Translations under genes and position numbers: made by a program
The notes under the pieces: generated by a model
The model's database searches: none
Told to the model about the DNA's origin: nothing
What the model saw: the letters and a program-made list of their open reading frames with translations, nothing else
Assembly: GCA_910587325.1 (NCBI GenBank)
Contig: CAJUKB010000003.1
Location: 32,435-96,434 of the forward strand
Direction of reading: 5' to 3'
DNA length: 64,000 bases
Source: an uncultured Bacilli bacterium
GTDB taxonomy: Bacteria; Bacillota_I; Bacilli_A; RF39; UBA660
Part shown: positions 9,747-17,688 of the stretch, one piece after another
Numbering within the stretch: position 1 is the stretch's first letter
How the letters are laid out: each line of letters opens with the position of its first letter

Positions 9747-9776
9747 AGTTCAATTGATTAAATTGAACTTTTCTTT
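9747..9776 (+). terminator. Intrinsic terminator after clpB (inside repeat A)
   Basis: AGTTCAATT at 9747-9755 pairs with AATTGAACT at 9761-9769 around GATTA, followed by a T-rich tract. Confidence 0.8.
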
Positions 9777-9833
9777 TGCCAAAATAAAGCATTAATTTCC
9801 TTTTTTTACACTACAATTTAGGAAATTCGCGAT

Positions 9834-9862
9834 TTGCATTTGTTTTTGGTTTGTTCTATAGT
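9834..9862 (+). promoter_or_regulatory. Promoter of the small hydrophobic peptide RNA
   Basis: TTGCAT at 9834-9839 and TATAGT at 9857-9862 are 17 bases apart. Transcription would start near 9869, leaving a leader of about 60 nt before the peptide. Copy B of the repeat carries the matching pair TTGAAA and TACTAT at the same place. Confidence 0.65.
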
Positions 9863-9929
9863 GTGCTTGCGAGGCGTAAAAAACAGAAGTGTGTTTGCCA
9901 CTAAATCATTTGATGAGGAGGTGGGTTAC

Positions 9930-10001
9930 ATGATGGATAAAAAAGAATTTCTTATTTTACTCTTGATTGTATTAATCATTCTTCTGATACTATTTAACTA
10001 G
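9930..10001 (+). CDS. 23-residue hydrophobic peptide, candidate type I toxin
   Basis: A strong ribosome binding site (GAGGAGGTGG) precedes ATG-ATG. The product begins M-M-D-K-K-E and is then almost purely Leu/Ile/Val/Phe to a final Asn, enough for one membrane helix. It has its own promoter and a structured leader. An opposite-strand terminator lies 40-65 bases after the stop, so an antisense RNA would overlap the 3' end of this mRNA. That layout is the one seen in type I toxin-antitoxin loci. The family is not one I recognise, and a stand-alone small membrane peptide is possible. Confidence 0.5.
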   Translation: MMDKKEFLILLLIVLIILLILFN

Positions 10002-10039
10002 ATGATTCGCTCATAGGGGGGTTGGTTATAGAGAAAGGT

Positions 10040-10065
10040 AAAAAACACCATCTGTTAAGATGGTG
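10040..10065 (-). terminator. Opposite-strand terminator of a putative antisense RNA
   Basis: CACCATCT at 10046-10053 pairs with AGATGGTG at 10058-10065. The run AAAAAA at 10040-10045 becomes a U tract only for a minus-strand RNA. Such an RNA would come from the right, through a hairpin at about 10078-10103 that repeats the GTGCTTGC motif found at the 5' end of the peptide mRNA. Its promoter is not clear. Confidence 0.5.
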
Positions 10066-10112
10066 CTAACCAATAAGCAAGCACTTATAGAAGTGTCTCG
10101 CTTAAAAGAAAG

Positions 10113-10307
10113 GATGAAAAAGATGTGGAAATGATTTATAATTCTGCTATAGTACTCGCTAAGAAGAGGAGAACTAAACGAACATCCGTAGAAGTTTGCT
10201 AAAAATTTATTAAAATTTGAATAAACACTCTTGAACAAATTGCAAAAGCAACAGAATTATTTTTAGAAGAAGTTAAGCAGTTAAAAAACGCGATTGACAT
10301 TAAATAA
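10113..10307 (+). pseudogene. Decayed 3' end of an Rpn-type (PD-(D/E)XK) nuclease/transposase gene
   Basis: With at least two single-base frame corrections the sequence reads as an Rpn-family C-terminus: a segment EMIYNSAIVLAKK, a VEVAKNLLKFGI-like stretch and TLEQIAKATELFLEEVKQLK before a TAA at 10305-10307. The N-terminal and catalytic parts are missing. The last codons overlap the -35 box of the thrS T-box promoter. Confidence 0.5.
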
Positions 10308-10322
10308 GCAAAGTGGTACACT
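10294..10322 (+). promoter_or_regulatory. Promoter of the Thr T-box operon
   Basis: A perfect TTGACA at 10294-10299 and TACACT at 10317-10322 are 17 bases apart, placing transcription start near 10329. Confidence 0.75.
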
Positions 10323-10328
10323 TTCAAG

Positions 10329-10530
10329 TAGAAATTGTTGATGAAAGACACGATTTTATTCAATTGTTTGAAAGAGAGTTCATGGTTGGTGGAAATGAAT
10401 AAATAATGATTAGAATTACTACTTTCTAGAGGGATTAATACTCCCCGGTTAATAGCCGTTATCTTAAATTAAGTAAAATAAAGGATGGTACCGCAAGTCT
10501 TTGCTCCTTAGGGAGTAACTTGCGTTTTTT
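10329..10530 (+). ncRNA. T-box riboswitch, threonine-specific
   Basis: The leader has the stem I distal elements (AGAGAG and GGTTGGTGGAA), a specifier triplet ACT at 10418-10420 followed by the usual ACTTTC context, the T-box GGATGGTACCGC at about 10483-10494, and a terminator formed by CGCAAGT (10492-10498) and ACTTGCG (10518-10524) with a T run to 10530. Uncharged tRNA-Thr would stabilise the antiterminator and turn on the two genes downstream. ACT encodes Thr, in agreement with thrS. Confidence 0.92.
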
Positions 10531-10548
10531 GTTTAGGAGGAATTTTTA

Positions 10549-10971
10549 ATGTTTGGAGAATTTTTGGTCCCCATTAAAGTACGTTTGAATGCCGATTTGA
10601 GTCACTATTTTCCTGGTTTAACAAGTGGACTAGAGGGCTATACAATGGGAAATGCTTTTAAAAGTGATACATATACAGCAGTTATTAACGTATATTTTGA
10701 AGGATATGGTGTTGCAACAGTTGTACTTGATAGATTGGATATTATCGATGAGGAATATTTAGATTTTTTAAAAAGGCGTGAAGAAACTTTTTTGAAATCT
10801 TTAAAAGCTGCTAAGAAAATTGTAAAAAAAGTCGGACCTAAAGGTGGATTTAAAGAACTTGAGTTATTTAGTTCTTTTGGAAAAATAACGATTTCCAATA
10901 AAAAAGAAGCTGATAAAATTGAAGGTGCTTTAAAAGAATTAGAAAAAGAAATTAAAATAGAAATTATATAG
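10549..10971 (+). CDS. Unrecognised 140-residue protein in the Thr T-box operon
   Basis: An AGGAGG site precedes the ATG. The protein is soluble-looking, with an N-terminal half of mixed strands and a basic C-terminal half (several Lys-Lys pairs, a V-G-P-K-G-G turn, and a final amphipathic Lys/Glu helix). I see no catalytic motif and recognise no family. It is the first gene after the T-box and ends 17 bases before thrS, so it is made when charged tRNA-Thr is short; a role in threonine supply or tRNA handling is only a guess from position. Confidence 0.75.
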   Translation: MFGEFLVPIKVRLNADLSHYFPGLTSGLEGYTMGNAFKSDTYTAVINVYFEGYGVATVVLDRLDIIDEEYLDFLKRREETFLKSLKAAKKIVKKVGPKGGFKELELFSSFGKITISNKKEADKIEGALKELEKEIKIEII

Positions 10972-10988
10972 AAAGAAGGAATAAAAAA

Positions 10989-12743
10989 ATGATAAGTTTT
11001 AAAGAAGATGAATATTTAAACAAATTAAACCATAGTTGTGCGCATATGATGGCACAAGCGATTAAACATTTATGGCCTAGTGCTAAATTTTGGGTAGGTC
11101 CGGTAATTGATACAGGGTTCTATTATGATGTGGATTTAGGAGACAAAGTCATTACGGATAGTGATATTGAAGCCATAACAAAGGAAATGAAGAAAATTAG
11201 CAAAGATGGAAAAAGAATTGTTAGAAATGAAATTAGTAAAGGTGAAGCTTTAGAACAGTTCAAGGACGATCCCTATAAAATTGATTTAATTAGTAGAATG
11301 GATGAAAATGAAGTAACTATTTCTACTTATACACAAGGAGATTTTACGGATCTTTGTCGTGGTCCACACGTGGAAAGTGTTAAAGAATGTAAATATTTTA
11401 AATTGATTAAATTTAGTGGAGCATACTGGAAGGGGGATGTAAATAATAAAGTTTTACAAAGAATTTATGGTGTTTGCTTTCCGACTGAAGAAGAGTTAAA
11501 TGCTTACTTAGAAGAACTTGAGGAAGCCAAAAATCGTGATCACCGTAAACTTGGGAAAGATTTAGGTATTTTTATGACAAGTGATTTGGTGGGAAAAGGG
11601 CTACCTATGTATTTACCTAATGGTTATATTATTTGGGAAGAGTTTGAAAACTATATTAAAGGAAAAGAAAAGAAACTTGGTTACAAACATGTTTTGACTC
11701 CGCCTTTAGGAAACGTAGAACTTTATAAAACAAGTGGACATTGGGAACACTATCAAGATAGTATGTTTCCCAAAATGGAAGTAGAAGGAGAAGAATTTGT
11801 TCTTCGCCCTATGAATTGTCCTCACCATATGATGATTTATGCAAATGACATTCATTCTTATCGTGATCTTCCACTTCGTATTGGGGAAATTGCTAGGGAT
11901 TGTCGGTTTGAAGCAAGCGGTGCTTTAAAAGGCATTGAAAGAGTTCGTGCTTTTTGCCAAAATGATGCGCATTTATTCGTAACACCTGAGCAAATTGGTA
12001 GTGAATTTAAATCCGTTGTGGATTTAATTTTAGAAGTGTATCAAGAATTAGGAATAAAAGATTACCATTTTGAATTGTCTTTAAGAGATCCAGAAGACAA
12101 GAAAAAATACCATCCTGATGATGAGATGTGGAATAATGCTGAAAATAAACTACGAGAAATACTAGATGAAATAGGGATTCCTTATATAGAAAAAATTGGA
12201 GAAGCAGCATTCTATGGACCAAAACTCGATGTACAAGTTAAACCTGCTGTTGGAAATGAATATACAATATCGACTTGTCAAATTGATTTTTGTCTTCCCC
12301 TGAAATTTGATTTAAAATATGTAGACAAAGATGGCGAGAAGAAAACTCCAGTCGTTTTACATAGAGCAATACTAGGAAGTATCGATCGATTTATTGCTTA
12401 TTATTTAGAAGAAACGAAAGGTGCCCTTCCTACTTGGCTTTCACCAGTACAAGTAAACATCTTGCCTGTCAATAATGAATACCATTTAGAATATGCCGAA
12501 GAAATTTATCAAGAGTTATTTGATAACAATGTGCGTGTAGAACTGGATAAAAGAGAAGAGAAAGTAGGCTATCGTATGCGTGAGTCTGTGATAAGAAAAA
12601 TACCATTTACGCTAGTGTTAGGCCAAAAAGAAGTGGATGAAAAAGCGATTTCTTATCGTAAATATGGAAGTGATGCCACAACAACTGTTTCTATGAGTGA
12701 ATTTGTAAAATTTATAAAAGATGTTATTTTGAATAGAAAATAA
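10989..12743 (+). CDS. thrS: Threonyl-tRNA synthetase without TGS domain
   Basis: The 584-residue protein begins directly with the editing (SAD) domain: H-x3-H in HSCAHMMAQA and C-R-G-P-H near residue 128 supply its metal site. The class II catalytic core follows (motif 2 region with FRxE-like CRFEASG, the zinc ligand Cys in RPMNCPHHM) and a C-terminal anticodon-binding domain. Typical ThrRS is about 640 residues and starts with a TGS domain, absent here. It charges tRNA-Thr and edits Ser-tRNA-Thr. Control is by the T-box at 10329-10530. A terminator follows. Confidence 0.95.
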   Translation: MISFKEDEYLNKLNHSCAHMMAQAIKHLWPSAKFWVGPVIDTGFYYDVDLGDKVITDSDIEAITKEMKKISKDGKRIVRNEISKGEALEQFKDDPYKIDLISRMDENEVTISTYTQGDFTDLCRGPHVESVKECKYFKLIKFSGAYWKGDVNNKVLQRIYGVCFPTEEELNAYLEELEEAKNRDHRKLGKDLGIFMTSDLVGKGLPMYLPNGYIIWEEFENYIKGKEKKLGYKHVLTPPLGNVELYKTSGHWEHYQDSMFPKMEVEGEEFVLRPMNCPHHMMIYANDIHSYRDLPLRIGEIARDCRFEASGALKGIERVRAFCQNDAHLFVTPEQIGSEFKSVVDLILEVYQELGIKDYHFELSLRDPEDKKKYHPDDEMWNNAENKLREILDEIGIPYIEKIGEAAFYGPKLDVQVKPAVGNEYTISTCQIDFCLPLKFDLKYVDKDGEKKTPVVLHRAILGSIDRFIAYYLEETKGALPTWLSPVQVNILPVNNEYHLEYAEEIYQELFDNNVRVELDKREEKVGYRMRESVIRKIPFTLVLGQKEVDEKAISYRKYGSDATTTVSMSEFVKFIKDVILNRK

Positions 12744-12749
12744 GAATAG

Positions 12750-12780
12750 TTCGCTACTATAGCGGATTTTTCTTTTTTTT
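12750..12780 (+). terminator. Intrinsic terminator after thrS
   Basis: TTCGCTA (12750-12756) pairs with TAGCGGA (12760-12766, one G-T pair), followed by a long T-rich run. Confidence 0.7.
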
Positions 12781-12798
12781 AGTAAAGTAGTTAAAACC

Positions 12799-12826
12799 TT
12801 TACAAATTAAAAAATAAGTTTATAAT
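12799..12826 (+). promoter_or_regulatory. Promoter of the kinase-like gene
   Basis: TTTACA at 12799-12804 and TATAAT at 12821-12826 are 16 bases apart, 25 bases before the start codon. Confidence 0.6.
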
Positions 12827-12850
12827 ATAGTTTACAAAAAAGGGGGAAAT

Positions 12851-13570
12851 ATGGCAAAAATAGAGACAACTTTATGGGAAATTAAGAATGGGGGGGGGGT
12901 ACTCTTAGAAGATTATCTAAAAACAGAACTTCAAAATAGCGAAAGTGAACTGATAGCAAAAGAAGGAATAATTTATAAAATAATAGAACAAAATTATAGA
13001 AAAAAGAAAAAAAGAATTATGGAAATGCTTCATGATAATGAAAATACATTACCGGTAGATATTTATGATTTGTATTATGAGAATCATTATTTTTTTGGTT
13101 ATTCTATGCAATTTTATGAGGATTATAAGACGTTATACGATGTATTGAAAAGTAATATTTCGTTAAAAGAACGAAAAAAGATTTGTTTATCTTTAATTCA
13201 AATTTATAAAGAATTACTTTCTTATAAAATTGTTTATTTTGATTGGCATTCTAAAAATTGTGTTTATGGACATGACATAAAATTATTAGATATTGATTCA
13301 GGCGATTTAACAACGTCTTGTTCTTATGATGCTTTAGCAAGAAGAAATCTTTTTATGTTATGTTTAGAAATATTACATGGTATGGATTTTGACTTTGATT
13401 TTGATTTCTCTGAAGAAGATATAGTGGGACTCATAGATACTTTAGTACCAAAAGAAGAAGTTATATTAAGTAAAAGTATTCCTCTTGATTTTAATTTTCT
13501 AGAGAAAGAAATAAAGAGTTATACGAAAACAAAAGTAGAGTATCAAAGAGCGATTATTTTGAAAAAATAA
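12851..13570 (+). CDS. Small protein-kinase-like protein with a G10 tract near its start
   Basis: The 239-residue product has a kinase-like catalytic-loop segment (FDWHSKNC, near residues 130-138) followed by a DFG-like K-L-L-D-I-D-S-G; the N-lobe is short. By family it would phosphorylate a protein or small molecule, but the Asp/Asn arrangement is atypical, so activity is uncertain. A tract of ten Gs at 12890-12899 encodes Gly-Gly-Gly at residues 14-16. As sequenced the frame is open; gain or loss of one G would stop translation early. An AGGGGG ribosome binding site precedes the ATG. An acidic D-F repeat (four Asp-Phe pairs) lies near residue 178. Confidence 0.6.
   Translation: MAKIETTLWEIKNGGGVLLEDYLKTELQNSESELIAKEGIIYKIIEQNYRKKKKRIMEMLHDNENTLPVDIYDLYYENHYFFGYSMQFYEDYKTLYDVLKSNISLKERKKICLSLIQIYKELLSYKIVYFDWHSKNCVYGHDIKLLDIDSGDLTTSCSYDALARRNLFMLCLEILHGMDFDFDFDFSEEDIVGLIDTLVPKEEVILSKSIPLDFNFLEKEIKSYTKTKVEYQRAIILKK
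12890..12899 (+). repeat. G10 homopolymer inside the kinase-like gene
   Basis: Ten consecutive Gs, followed by TACTCTTAGAAG. It is one of only two such tracts in the window; the other at 51056-51065 is followed by TACATTAGAAAG. Tracts of this length slip during replication in many bacteria and cause on/off switching. Confidence 0.85.
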
Positions 13571-13634
13571 AAATATATGGTATACTTTAGTTGGCTATAA
13601 AGAGTATGAGCATTAAGGTATATGGGGGATTAAA

Positions 13635-14366
13635 ATGGCATATGAAGTAGAAAAAGAAGCAATTCGAAAAAGACTACAAGAAGCAAGTGTTGTTACTGAA
13701 GAGGACACTATTAGAGTTGTAGCCTTGCTTTTTAAAGAAAATCTTAAAGATGAAAAATTTAAAATTCCATTTAAGGAATTGAAAACTCTTGGCTTTTCTA
13801 ATGAAGTAGTAGATAGAATCTCGGCGCGAATTTGGTTTACAGAAGAAGAACTTGGGTTTATTGCCAATATGGAAGATGATTACGTAAAGGCTATTACGAT
13901 TGTGGGAAGAATTTATGCTGAAAGAATGGATTCGTCAGGAAATCCACAATCTATCCATTTATCTGTAGTTAGTGATGCTTTAAAAACTTATGAAGGAAAA
14001 GTAGCAGGATTTTTACATGACGTAGTGGAAGATGATTACCTTACTTTAGGTAGTTTAGCTTATATTTTTCGCTTTAATGAAAAGTCTGTTTGTATTGTGG
14101 ATGTTCTTACTAGAGATAAAGACATTTATCCAACATATGATAGTTATATAAAGGAGCGTATTTTGCCTTCTGATATTTTGGAAGTGCAAAAACTCAAACT
14201 CGCCGATATGGAACATAATCAAAGTCCTGAGCGAGTGAAAGATTTACCAACAGAAGAAAGAAGACATAAGGCCTCTACTAAATATAAACCATATATCCCT
14301 TTAGTAAAAGCACGCGCAGAAGAGTTGGAAGAACAAGAAATAATAAAAAGGAGATTAAGAAAATGA
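13635..14366 (+). CDS. HD-domain phosphohydrolase, SpoT/small alarmone hydrolase-like
   Basis: The C-terminal two thirds carry the metal-binding motifs of the ppGpp-hydrolase HD family: an upstream His (near residue 99), GFLHDVVEDD around residues 117-126 and LADMEHN near 192-198. The usual SpoT synthetase, TGS and ACT domains are absent, and an N-terminal segment of about 80 residues is not recognised. It could degrade (p)ppGpp or another nucleotide. The stop overlaps serS by 4 bases, so the two are translationally coupled. The ATG at 13635 follows a GGGGG-type site. Confidence 0.7.
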   Translation: MAYEVEKEAIRKRLQEASVVTEEDTIRVVALLFKENLKDEKFKIPFKELKTLGFSNEVVDRISARIWFTEEELGFIANMEDDYVKAITIVGRIYAERMDSSGNPQSIHLSVVSDALKTYEGKVAGFLHDVVEDDYLTLGSLAYIFRFNEKSVCIVDVLTRDKDIYPTYDSYIKERILPSDILEVQKLKLADMEHNQSPERVKDLPTEERRHKASTKYKPYIPLVKARAEELEEQEIIKRRLRK

Positions 14367-15655
14367 TAGATATTAAATTAATAAGAGAAAATCCAGAACT
14401 AGTAAAAGAGAATAACAAAAAGAAATTTCAAGAACATAAAAATAGTTTGGTAGATGAAATTCGAGAAAAGGATGTTATGCTTCGTGAGACACAAACGGAG
14501 AATGATAGCTTAAAAAGTGAATGCAATAAAATGAGTAAACAAATTGGTGTTCTTATGCAAGAAAAAAAGACTAGTGAAGCAGAAGCATTTAAGAAAAAAG
14601 TAACGGATTTGAAAGAAAAAATTGCCTCTTTAGAAGAAAAAGAAATTACTTTACGTGAAGAAATTAAAAATAAAATGATGATGATTCCAAATATTATCGC
14701 CGATGATGTACCTATTGGGGAGGATGATACAAAAAACGTAGAAGAACAAGTTTTTGGAGAACCAATTGTTCCCGATTTTGAAATCCCTTATCATAGTGAT
14801 ATAATGGCTTCCTTTAACGGACTTGATAAAGACGCTGCAGGTCGTGTTAGCGGGAATGGCTTTTATTATTTAATGGGGGATATCGCTAGACTACATTCTG
14901 CTGTACTTGCTTACGCAAGAGACTTTATGATTGAAAAAGGTTTTACGTATTGTATTCCACCTTTTATGATTCATGGAGATGCGGTTAATGGCGTTATGTC
15001 TTTTGAAGAAAAAGATGCTATGATGTATAAAATTGAAGGAGAAGACTTATACCTAATTGGTACAAGTGAACACTCTATGATTGCTAAATTTAAAGATCAA
15101 ATTCTAAAGGAAAGTGAACTTCCTATTATGATGACTTCTTATTCACCATGCTTTCGTAAAGAAGTAGGAGCACATGGGATTGAAGAACGTGGAGTATATC
15201 GCATTCACCAATTTGAAAAACAAGAAATGGTGGTGATTTGTAAACCAGCAGAAAGTGATTCTTGGTACGAAAAGATGTGGAATTATTCTGTAGAACTTTT
15301 TAGAACTTTGGATATACCAGTAAGAAAATTGGTTTGTTGTAGCGGAGATTTAGCTGATTTAAAATATCGTTCTTGTGATATAGAAGCATGGAGTCCTAGA
15401 CAACAAAAATATTTTGAAGTGTGTTCTTGTTCAAACTTAACTGATGCTCAAGCAAGAAGACTAGGTATACGTTATAAAACGAGTGATGGAGAAAAAGTAT
15501 ATGCACATACTCTTAACAATACAGTAATTGCTCCTCCAAGAATGTTAATAGCATTTTTAGAAAACAACTTAGAAAGTGATGGAAGTGTATTAATACCTAA
15601 AGTATTACAGCCTTATATGGGTGGAAAAGAAAAATTAATACCAAATAAACAATAA
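14363..15655 (+). CDS. serS: Seryl-tRNA synthetase
   Basis: The 430-residue protein has the N-terminal antiparallel coiled coil (about 25-105) that grips the tRNA-Ser long arm, and a class II core with motif 2 (FRKEVGAHG...YRIHQFEK) and motif 3 (NNTVIAPPRMLIAFLEN). The segment CSGDLADLKYRSCDIEAW replaces the more common GAPA-type sequence, indicating a divergent subtype. It charges tRNA-Ser. It overlaps the HD gene by 4 bases and is followed by a terminator. Confidence 0.93.
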   Translation: MIDIKLIRENPELVKENNKKKFQEHKNSLVDEIREKDVMLRETQTENDSLKSECNKMSKQIGVLMQEKKTSEAEAFKKKVTDLKEKIASLEEKEITLREEIKNKMMMIPNIIADDVPIGEDDTKNVEEQVFGEPIVPDFEIPYHSDIMASFNGLDKDAAGRVSGNGFYYLMGDIARLHSAVLAYARDFMIEKGFTYCIPPFMIHGDAVNGVMSFEEKDAMMYKIEGEDLYLIGTSEHSMIAKFKDQILKESELPIMMTSYSPCFRKEVGAHGIEERGVYRIHQFEKQEMVVICKPAESDSWYEKMWNYSVELFRTLDIPVRKLVCCSGDLADLKYRSCDIEAWSPRQQKYFEVCSCSNLTDAQARRLGIRYKTSDGEKVYAHTLNNTVIAPPRMLIAFLENNLESDGSVLIPKVLQPYMGGKEKLIPNKQ

Positions 15656-15665
15656 ATAAATTCAA

Positions 15666-15693
15666 GGCCTTAAATAAAAAAGGCTCTTTTTTT
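15666..15693 (+). terminator. Intrinsic terminator after serS
   Basis: GGCCTT (15666-15671) pairs with AAGGCT (15680-15685), then a T run to 15693. Confidence 0.65.
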
Positions 15694-15738
15694 ACATAAT
15701 AAAACATGTTAAAATAAGCAGAAATGGAGGGTTTTAAG

Positions 15739-17679
15739 TTGAAAATAGAAGAAATAGAAAAGTATTTAGAAACAATACAAGAAAAGATAGAAAATGCATC
15801 CTATGAAGAATTACTAGAGTTAGAGAAAAAAGGAAAGAAGCATGAGAATTATTTGTACGGATATATTAACCATTTGAAAAAACAAAATGGCGTTAATGTT
15901 AATGATGTTCGTTTCATTAAAAAAGAAATAACAAAAGCGTTAAAACAAATTCGCTTTAAAAAGTGTTCTTTAAAAGAAGTTCCAAAAATAAAAACGATAA
16001 AAAAAGTGAATTATACTTTTGATGAAGAAATGGAAGTTTTAAACGCTATATATCAAGAGACAATTTCGAATGAAGAGAAAAAGCAGAAGATAAAAGCAAA
16101 AATAAATGAATATCAATATATTATTGAAGTTTATGAAGAAGAAATAAAGGGATTTTCCATTGCTAAAAAGGAATGCTTAGAAGCTTTTTATAGTTCGAAA
16201 GGATATTATGAAAATGAGCAAAAAATCAAAGAAAATAAACAAAAAATATATAACTATAAACGCTATATTGAAAGATGTAAAACTTTTTTAATTGCACTTG
16301 AGAATAAAAAAGCAAATCTAAAGCATAAGAAAAAATGTTTTGTTCCTAAAGTAGAAAAAGAAAATTGCTATTATTATCTGATTTTAAAAGAACTTTTAAA
16401 AAGCGACCAATATTATTATGTAATAGCAGAATGTATTCAAAATAATCCTATGTTTTTAAATGCTACTTATAAAGGAGTATCTATTATTTTTGAAATTTTA
16501 AATTTATATGTAGAGAGTATTAATAAAAAGTCAAAAGAAACCAAAACTAGAAATCCTCATTATTATGCTTCTTTATTACAACTATTTTTGGATTGTAATA
16601 TAAATTTGCCAATTTGTGAACAAAAAAGATTTATGGATTTGGTTCAAAATATGAAGCAAGATGCACCTAGTCTATCTTTTGAAAAAAACAATGCAAAAGA
16701 AAGAGAAACAGAAGGATTTTCTTTAGCAAATGAAGTTGGGGAGGGGTATCGTTTAGATGCACTATCTATAAAAAATCGTAGATTAAAAGCCGAAATGTCT
16801 TATACTCCTTCTGGTTTAGAAACTGCAAAGTTTAGTGGAAATACCTTTGCTTTTCAAAACCAAAAATATGCTTTTAGTTTTGATTTTGATAAACATTTTA
16901 ATACTTATTTTTGTATTCACGCTTTAGATACTACTTTTATTCCAGAAAATAGTCCTTGGTATTTAGAATTACAAAAAGAAAAAGATGTAGGAGAAAAACA
17001 TCTAAAAAAACTAAGTCATTTTAAAACAGGTATTGTCTATCCAACGTTTACATTTCAATATAAAATCTTACAAAATGGTTCTATTTCTTCTTTTAAAATG
17101 TTTGATAGTAGTATAGAAATTGATAAAATCATTACGAATCAAGATATGTTCTCCTATAGAGAGGATGAAAATTTAAAAAGATTTGCTGGATGTTTGAAAC
17201 TTGTTGCTTCTGATTACGGAAAAGAAGAAATTTTAATATTTCCAAATGAGATAGAAAACATCCTTGATTTTATTATAAACGTTGAATTAAAATCTTATTT
17301 TTATAAACAAAATTTGCCTGCACTTTATTATGTAGAGGAGGAACTAAATCCTTTAGAAGTCTATAAAATACGTACACATATTTCTTATTATTTAAGTAAA
17401 ATACCCAAAAAAGAGACAGAGCAATTTTTAAGTTGTTTAGATGTATGTAAGAAGAATTCATTTTATACCAATGTTTCATTAGAGGAAAGTAAAATTGTTA
17501 TGGACTCAACTTGTTTTATTGGTTACAACATTCTTCAACTTTTAAAGCTAAATGTTAATGGAAGATTAACAGATGAACTTTTAAACAAATATAAAATGAT
17601 TTTAGAAGAATGCCAATGGGAATTGAATGCAAAAGGAAAATTTATTGACTTAGAAATGCAAAAACGTTTAAAAAAGTAG
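15739..17679 (+). CDS. Large protein with coiled coil and a degenerate RNase II/R (RNB)-like region
   Basis: The first 210 residues are charged and largely coiled coil. From about residue 360 a stretch resembles the RNB exonuclease core: FSFDFDKHFNTYFCIHALDT followed by F-I-P-E-N-S-P-W corresponds to the HIADVSYYV-P-x-G-S-P-L segment of RNase R. The catalytic Asp cluster that should lie just upstream is not there, so the domain is probably inactive and may bind RNA or act as scaffold. Start: a TTG at 15739 lies 7 bases after a GGAGGG site; an in-frame ATG at 15724 overlaps that site and is less likely. It is followed after 9 bases by another unrecognised gene. Confidence 0.5.
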   Translation: MKIEEIEKYLETIQEKIENASYEELLELEKKGKKHENYLYGYINHLKKQNGVNVNDVRFIKKEITKALKQIRFKKCSLKEVPKIKTIKKVNYTFDEEMEVLNAIYQETISNEEKKQKIKAKINEYQYIIEVYEEEIKGFSIAKKECLEAFYSSKGYYENEQKIKENKQKIYNYKRYIERCKTFLIALENKKANLKHKKKCFVPKVEKENCYYYLILKELLKSDQYYYVIAECIQNNPMFLNATYKGVSIIFEILNLYVESINKKSKETKTRNPHYYASLLQLFLDCNINLPICEQKRFMDLVQNMKQDAPSLSFEKNNAKERETEGFSLANEVGEGYRLDALSIKNRRLKAEMSYTPSGLETAKFSGNTFAFQNQKYAFSFDFDKHFNTYFCIHALDTTFIPENSPWYLELQKEKDVGEKHLKKLSHFKTGIVYPTFTFQYKILQNGSISSFKMFDSSIEIDKIITNQDMFSYREDENLKRFAGCLKLVASDYGKEEILIFPNEIENILDFIINVELKSYFYKQNLPALYYVEEELNPLEVYKIRTHISYYLSKIPKKETEQFLSCLDVCKKNSFYTNVSLEESKIVMDSTCFIGYNILQLLKLNVNGRLTDELLNKYKMILEECQWELNAKGKFIDLEMQKRLKK

Positions 17680-17688
17680 GAGAAGAGT

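Larger units (their letters stand above)
9728..9862 (+). repeat. 135-bp intergenic repeat, copy A
   Basis: This stretch aligns without gaps to copy B at 23824-23958. Conserved blocks at identical spacing are ACTAATTTTGTTAAAA at the start, a terminator hairpin, an AATTTCC-N20-GGAAATT inverted repeat (9794-9800 with 9821-9827) and a promoter at the end. Both copies lie next to remnants of Rpn-type genes, so the repeat may be the upstream flank of that gene family. Confidence 0.7.

Noticed and set aside
13385..13420. Asp-Phe repeat (hexamer-like tandem codons) in the kinase-like gene as a second contingency locus
   Set aside because: The unit is 6 bases, so changes in copy number would keep the frame; the units are imperfect (GATTTT, GACTTT, GATTTC), which reduces slippage.
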